Origin: Sulfurospirillum sp. UBA6810
GTDB taxonomy: Bacteria; Campylobacterota; Campylobacteria; Campylobacterales; Sulfurospirillaceae
Direction: 5' to 3'
DNA: 10,392 bases
Assembly: GCA_002469305.1 (NCBI GenBank)
Contig: DKEY01000004.1
Location: 7,180 to 17,571 of the forward strand
Shown: in pieces, positions 7,463 to 10,392 of the stretch
Position numbering within the stretch: the first letter of the stretch is position 1
How the letters are laid out: each line of letters starts with the position of its first letter
The notes under the pieces: model-generated
Database searches by the model: none
What the model was told of the DNA's origin: nothing
Seen by the model: the letters and a program-made list of their open reading frames with translations, nothing else
Made by a program: the position numbers and the translations under genes

Positions 7463-8262
7463 GCTTCAAGCTGTATAAATTCATTTTCCGCTAAATTCGT
7501 TATCAAAATCTTCTCTTTAAGCGTTTCACCGATACTTAAAAGAAGTTTCACAACTTCAGCACTTTGAATAGAAGCTGCAAAAGTTACGCTAAAAGAGGGA
7601 TTTCCGATACTAGCTTCTATCCCTTTTCCTCCATCTTTATACAAATGTTCCAAAGTATTACATGTAGAAAATTGTCCATTCATCCCAGCTATCGCTCCAT
7701 GCACAAAATCAATACTGTTTTTCTTACATGTAAAAGCCAATTCTAACTTTGTTTGAGGATTGTCAAGGGCATCAACTACAATGTTTACATGTAAGAGTTT
7801 TTTGATGTCAGTTTGTGGCTCAAACTTGTGATGATATGCGTTTACATGTAAGGCTGGATTTATCTTCTCTAAGCCCTCTTTGACTACCTCTACTTTTTTT
7901 CTGCCAATAGCATTTACATGTGAAAAATTTTGACGGTTTAAATTATGCTCTTCAAACACATCAAAATCAAATAAGCTCAATTCTCCTATCCCTATCCTTG
8001 CTAGACATTCACTTATGTGTCCGCCAAGTCCACCACAACCGATAATAGCTACGTGAGAGTTAAAAAGTTTTAGTTGATTTTGTACACTTATCGTACTTTG
8101 GTTTCGTTTATATCGAAGAGGGGCGATTCCAAGTTCAAGTGCACTCTTTTCTACTTCTCTAAAGGTGAGTGAAAACCTTTGCATACATTTTTTACATGTA
8201 GAAATCGGTAAAAAACCATCATCAAGATTTTCTTTTAAAAAATTTTCTATTTGATTTTGCAT
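7459..8262 (-). CDS. ThiF/MoeB/HesA-like E1 adenylyltransferase
   Basis: Members adenylate the C-terminal glycine of a ubiquitin-like sulfur carrier (MoaD or ThiS), priming it for sulfur loading. The 267-residue product has the Rossmann nucleotide loop GCGGLGG (75-81), FDFDVFEEHNLNRQ (98-111) with the ATP-contacting Asp, Asn, Arg and Gln, GRKKVEVVKEGL (120-131), DALDNPQTK (164-172) with the adenylate-site Asp-Asn, and FVHGAIAGMNGQ (186-197). The paired CxxC motifs that bind zinc near the C-terminus of MoeB and ThiF are absent. Instead an N-terminal segment of about 60 residues carries CKKC (23-26). AGGAGAGG just upstream supports the ATG at 8260-8262. It is divergent from the second ubiquitin-like gene and close to moaD and aor, so it probably serves pyranopterin cofactor synthesis for the AOR; thiamine or tRNA roles remain possible. 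The gene holds six TTACATGTAA-like palindromes. Confidence 0.85.
   Translation of the reverse strand: MQNQIENFLKENLDDGFLPISTCKKCMQRFSLTFREVEKSALELGIAPLRYKRNQSTISVQNQLKLFNSHVAIIGCGGLGGHISECLARIGIGELSLFDFDVFEEHNLNRQNFSHVNAIGRKKVEVVKEGLEKINPALHVNAYHHKFEPQTDIKKLLHVNIVVDALDNPQTKLELAFTCKKNSIDFVHGAIAGMNGQFSTCNTLEHLYKDGGKGIEASIGNPSFSVTFAASIQSAEVVKLLLSIGETLKEKILITNLAENEFIQLEA
7658..8201. repeat. Six TTACATGTAA-like palindromes inside the ThiF-like gene
   Basis: Copies lie at 7658-7667, 7724-7733, 7785-7794, 7842-7851, 7914-7923 and 8192-8201. All contain TTACATGT, and three are the perfect palindrome TTACATGTAA. The first five are 57-72 bases apart. In the encoded protein three copies fall in the His-Val frame (residues 115, 139, 158) and three in the Thr-Cys frame (22, 178, 200). 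The third frame would give a TAA stop in the full palindrome and is not used. Other ACATGT sites in the window are scattered singly (near 3384, 4417, 5852, 8661, 10206). Whether this is a binding site, a genome-wide word or a codon effect is unknown. Confidence 0.6.
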
Positions 8263-8308
8263 ATGAACCTCTCCTAATATGTTATGATACTAAAAATGAG
8301 GAGTAAAA
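8263..8308. promoter_or_regulatory. Divergent spacer between ThiF-like and ubiquitin-like genes
   Basis: This 46-base spacer separates two gene starts facing away from each other. The plus strand has TATGAT at 8283-8288, a fair -10 box about 20 bases before the ATG at 8309, followed by GAGGAG as a ribosome binding site. The minus strand has AGGAGAGG beside the ThiF-like start and TATCAT or TAACAT as possible -10 boxes. Shared control of the two genes is likely from the layout, but no operator can be named. Confidence 0.45.
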
Positions 8309-8599
8309 ATGATAAAAATAACATTTAACGCATTTAATTTTGTCAGAGAGAAACTCAAAAAACAAAATATACCCTATCTCAATGTCCCCTTAGAATTACC
8401 AGAAGACTTTAGTCCAAAAATGCTCATGGATAAGTACAACTTAAACGATAAAGATGTTGAATTTGTATTTATAAATGGCAAAGTCCATCCCAAAAATACA
8501 ACCTTGAAAAATGGCGATAGAATCGCTTTTGTACCACCTGGAACTCCTGGTTCATATAGACTCATCCTTGGAGCAAAACAGATACCAGGGGAGAGTTAG
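8309..8599 (+). CDS. MoaD/ThiS-like ubiquitin-fold protein without C-terminal Gly-Gly
   Basis: The 96-residue product has the beta-grasp pattern of MoaD/ThiS proteins: an N-terminal strand IKITFNAFNFVREKL, a middle helix region around PKMLMDKYNL, the strand VEFVFINGKVHPKNTTLKNGDRIAFVPP (about 50-77). In MoaD this last strand runs straight into a terminal Gly-Gly. Here it is followed by GTPGSYR and a tail ending in PGES, so there is no free diglycine to adenylate. From memory, small proteins with a PPGTPG-YR ending occur beside AOR genes, so this may be a distinct subfamily, perhaps acting in cofactor insertion, not sulfur transfer. A GAGGAG site supports the start. It is divergent from the ThiF-like E1 gene and meets the true MoaD gene tail to tail with a four-base overlap. 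Domain call firm, function unknown. Confidence 0.75.
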   Translation: MIKITFNAFNFVREKLKKQNIPYLNVPLELPEDFSPKMLMDKYNLNDKDVEFVFINGKVHPKNTTLKNGDRIAFVPPGTPGSYRLILGAKQIPGES

Positions 8600-8606
8600 C
8601 CTCCCC
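8588..8606. terminator. GC-rich hairpin over the convergent stop codons
   Basis: GGGGAG (8588-8593) and CTCCCC (8601-8606) form a six-pair stem around a seven-base loop that contains both overlapping stop codons (TAG plus, TAA minus). This is much more GC-rich than the surroundings. The plus strand continues CTACTTTT, a weak T-run; the minus strand has no T-run. It may act as a weak two-way terminator or an RNA stabiliser, but part of it is simply the glycine codons at the end of MoaD. Confidence 0.4.
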
Positions 8607-8835
8607 CTACTTTTGGAAAGATACCAAGGGTATCGTTTTCTTGTAAAACATGACCATCATCTACATGTCTTCCATTGACTATCAAAATACCGATAGGATA
8701 CTTTTGTATATCAAGTCCTATATATTTTATAACCTCAGCCACCTGAGTGTTGTGTTCAAAAAACATATATGCTACTTTAAAATTTCCCTCTCTATATTGA
8801 GCAAAGAGTTTTACAGTTATCTTGATATTTGTCAT
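8596..8835 (-). CDS. moaD: MoaD-type sulfur carrier with C-terminal Gly-Gly
   Basis: MoaD-family proteins carry sulfur as a C-terminal thiocarboxylate and donate it to precursor Z to make the dithiolene of molybdopterin (pyranopterin). The 79-residue product has the expected fold markers: IKITVKLFAQYREG (4-17), the middle segment VAEVIKYIGLD (32-42), the strand IGILIVNGRHVDDGHVL (48-64), NDTLGIFPKVGGG at the end (67-79), matching the MoaD ending FPPVAGG. The usable terminal Gly-Gly makes it a natural substrate for the nearby ThiF-like E1. Its ATG follows the aor stop codon directly (TAGATG), and GGGA in the end of aor can serve as the binding site, so it is almost certainly co-translated with aor. 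It may be a dedicated paralogue for tungsten cofactor; the housekeeping moaD would then be elsewhere. Confidence 0.88.
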   Translation of the reverse strand: MTNIKITVKLFAQYREGNFKVAYMFFEHNTQVAEVIKYIGLDIQKYPIGILIVNGRHVDDGHVLQENDTLGIFPKVGGG

Positions 8836-10392
8836 CTAAAAATCCCAAAATGCATCTATCTCCTCATTTGTAAAATCCCAAGTTGTGTTGTGAGGAGGAA
8901 GGACTTCATACTTCATAAACTCTGGCATCCTATCATCAGCTGCACTCAAACCTGCTTTGAGGTTAAACGCCCTCTCTGTTTTTAAGATAGTCTTACCAAG
9001 ATTTACTACATCATCTCCTGTAAGAGCTATACCAAATCTTGCATTTATCATATCTATGAGCGCTGGTAAACACTTTGGATCATCAAGTGCAGGGAATGCA
9101 ACAAAGATACACATACCAGTGCTATCAACTGCAGCTGAGGCTATTTGAAGGTTACGAGCCAACTCTACTTGTCCCTCTTTTTTGAGTGGATCTACATAGC
9201 CACCTGAGTTTAAGATGTTTGTAGCAACTGCATATCCAGCTGTATGGTCAGCTCCCATAGGAGTTGTGATGTATGTCACACCCTGACCTTTTACAGCACG
9301 TGGCTCATATGCTGGTATCCCTTGTCCTTTTACAGTTGGTACTCTTACTAAACCATATAAACGTCCTAAAAGATGTGTTCCACTTCCTATGATTCTGCCA
9401 AGAGGTGTGCCATTTGCTAATTCATCTGCGATTAATTCATAAGCTCTTTTACCATCTCCATACTCTAAAATCCCAGCATCTACTGCAAGACCTAGGGTAA
9501 CACTTGTTTCGATAGAATCCAATCCCAAATCATCCATCAAAGCATCTATACGAGCTATTTGGTCTAAATCTTCAATACCTAGATTTGCACCTAGTGCCCA
9601 GATAGTTTCATACTCAAAACCAGAAGTCAGATACTTACCCTCTTTGTCATTGTAAACTTGTGAGCATTGGATAACACAGCCTGCATGACAGCCATGTGTT
9701 GTTTTTCCACCTCTTGCTTTGATGTTTTCAGCCATAGTTTCACCACAAATGTTTTCAGCTTTTTCCCAAGAACCCTCTCTAAAGTTTCTTGTTGGCAATC
9801 CTCCTGCTTCATTGAGGATATTGACTAAAACATTTGTTCCAAAAGCTGGTAGGCCCTCACCGCTGATAGGATTTTCTTGCAAGGCTTTTGTAAACACTTT
9901 ACTCGCTTCTTTGAACTTTTCAGGATCAGCGATGGTCACTTCCTTGTATTTTTCAGCGTCCACTGTGATACACTTTATCTTTTTAGAACCCATAACAGCA
10001 CCAAGTCCACCACGACCATGACTTCTGAGTTTTCCACCTGGGTCTTTTACGGAGATATTTGATGTGAGCATCTTCATCTCACCAGGGCGTCCTATACTCA
10101 TAACAGCTACTTTTTTATCATACTTCTCAAGCATTGCATCTAAAACATAGTAGTTGTCTTTTCCAACAAGTTCAGGCACTTCAATAAAAGCAACATTATC
10201 TTTTGTTACATGTAGCTGATAAAACTTGCTTTCATCTTGTGGGATTCCCTCTACGATAAGAGCTTTGACGCCAAGTTTTGACATAACCCCTGCGATCGTT
10301 CCACCAACATTACTCTCTTTGATACCACCTGTGAGTGGACTCTTTGCGCCACATGAGTTTCTACCGCTATTTGCTGCACTTGTACCTGAGAG
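8836..10392 (-). CDS. aor: Aldehyde:ferredoxin oxidoreductase, N-terminus beyond window
   Basis: AOR-family enzymes use a tungsten (or molybdenum) bis-pyranopterin and a [4Fe-4S] cluster to interconvert aldehydes and acids at low potential. The visible 518 codons include the 36 before the first internal Met, which continue the family pattern with KSPLTGG and ESNVGGT. Then come LRSHGRGGLGAVMGSKK (about 122-138 of the visible part), the cysteine cluster CHAGCVIQC (235, 239, 243), the pyranopterin-binding region YEPRAVKGQG (about 362-371) and TPMGADHTAGYA (377-388), and the fourth cluster cysteine in DSTGMC (428). The cysteine spacing is Cx3Cx3C, not the Cx2Cx3C of the Pyrococcus enzyme. About 60-100 N-terminal residues are missing at the window edge. 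The gene leads directly into moaD. Substrate is unknown; the E. coli YdhV type is also a relative. Family assignment is firm. Confidence 0.92.
   Translation of the reverse strand, partial: LSGTSAANSGRNSCGAKSPLTGGIKESNVGGTIAGVMSKLGVKALIVEGIPQDESKFYQLHVTKDNVAFIEVPELVGKDNYYVLDAMLEKYDKKVAVMSIGRPGEMKMLTSNISVKDPGGKLRSHGRGGLGAVMGSKKIKCITVDAEKYKEVTIADPEKFKEASKVFTKALQENPISGEGLPAFGTNVLVNILNEAGGLPTRNFREGSWEKAENICGETMAENIKARGGKTTHGCHAGCVIQCSQVYNDKEGKYLTSGFEYETIWALGANLGIEDLDQIARIDALMDDLGLDSIETSVTLGLAVDAGILEYGDGKRAYELIADELANGTPLGRIIGSGTHLLGRLYGLVRVPTVKGQGIPAYEPRAVKGQGVTYITTPMGADHTAGYAVATNILNSGGYVDPLKKEGQVELARNLQIASAAVDSTGMCIFVAFPALDDPKCLPALIDMINARFGIALTGDDVVNLGKTILKTERAFNLKAGLSAADDRMPEFMKYEVLPPHNTTWDFTNEEIDAFWDF

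Noticed and set aside
7454..7475. Terminator hairpin between rodA and the ThiF-like gene
   Set aside because: The stem TACAG/CTGTA is short and AT-rich with a 12-base loop and no clear T-run, so it is too weak to list as a feature.
7658..7923. CRISPR-like array suggested by evenly spaced TTACATGTAA words
   Set aside because: The repeated unit is only 8-10 bases, the spacing varies from 57 to 72, and the stretch codes for conserved ThiF-family sequence.
10285..10392. Treating the internal Met at 10284 as the AOR start
   Set aside because: The frame stays open to the window edge, and the 36 codons upstream match the AOR N-terminal domain (KSPLTGG, SNVGG), so the gene is cut, not started, here.

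Overview
The window reads as a chromosomal segment of a low-GC member of the Campylobacterota (Epsilonproteobacteria). The grounds are the AT-rich codon use, an extended TrmB of the type known from this phylum, and the gene neighbourhood rluD / Fn3 lipoprotein / trmB / ftsE / ftsX / M23-like coiled-coil protein with rodA alongside, which recalls the Helicobacter pylori HP0743-HP0750 region (from memory, not searched). An aldehyde:ferredoxin oxidoreductase (AOR) gene suggests a free-living, anaerobic or microaerophilic lineage such as Sulfurimonas or its relatives, but the genus cannot be fixed from the sequence.

Region 1 (1-6302, all minus strand) is one tightly packed housekeeping block. In transcription order it holds rluD (23S rRNA pseudouridine synthase), a lipoprotein with four fibronectin-III-like repeats, trmB (tRNA m7G46 methyltransferase), ftsE, ftsX, an EnvC-like coiled-coil protein with a metal-site-degenerate LytM domain, and, after a 69-base gap, the 5' part of pyrH (UMP kinase). 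Genes from rluD to the EnvC-like gene overlap or nearly abut. FtsE, FtsX and the EnvC-like protein form a complete FtsEX-activator module, which in other bacteria switches on septal peptidoglycan amidases.

Region 2 (6303-7462) is rodA on the plus strand. It is read divergently from rluD through a 56-base spacer with overlapping promoter-like elements and starts at a TTG codon. It ends in a four-base tail-to-tail overlap with the next gene.

Region 3 (7459-10392) is an accessory-looking tungsten or molybdenum enzyme island. An AOR (minus, N-terminus beyond the window) is followed with no gap by a MoaD-type ubiquitin-like carrier ending in Gly-Gly. Facing it on the plus strand is a second MoaD/ThiS-like protein that has no C-terminal Gly-Gly and instead carries a Pro-Gly-rich turn and a tail. 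Divergent from that is a ThiF/MoeB-like E1 enzyme lacking the usual zinc-binding cysteines. The likely common theme is making or inserting the bis-pyranopterin cofactor of the AOR.

The most unusual signals are the second ubiquitin-like protein without a usable diglycine end, the variant E1, and six copies of a TTACATGTAA-like palindrome inside the E1 gene, split equally between the two reading frames that can carry it. No RNA genes, insertion sequences or CRISPR arrays are visible, and no gene-free stretch exceeds 70 bases.
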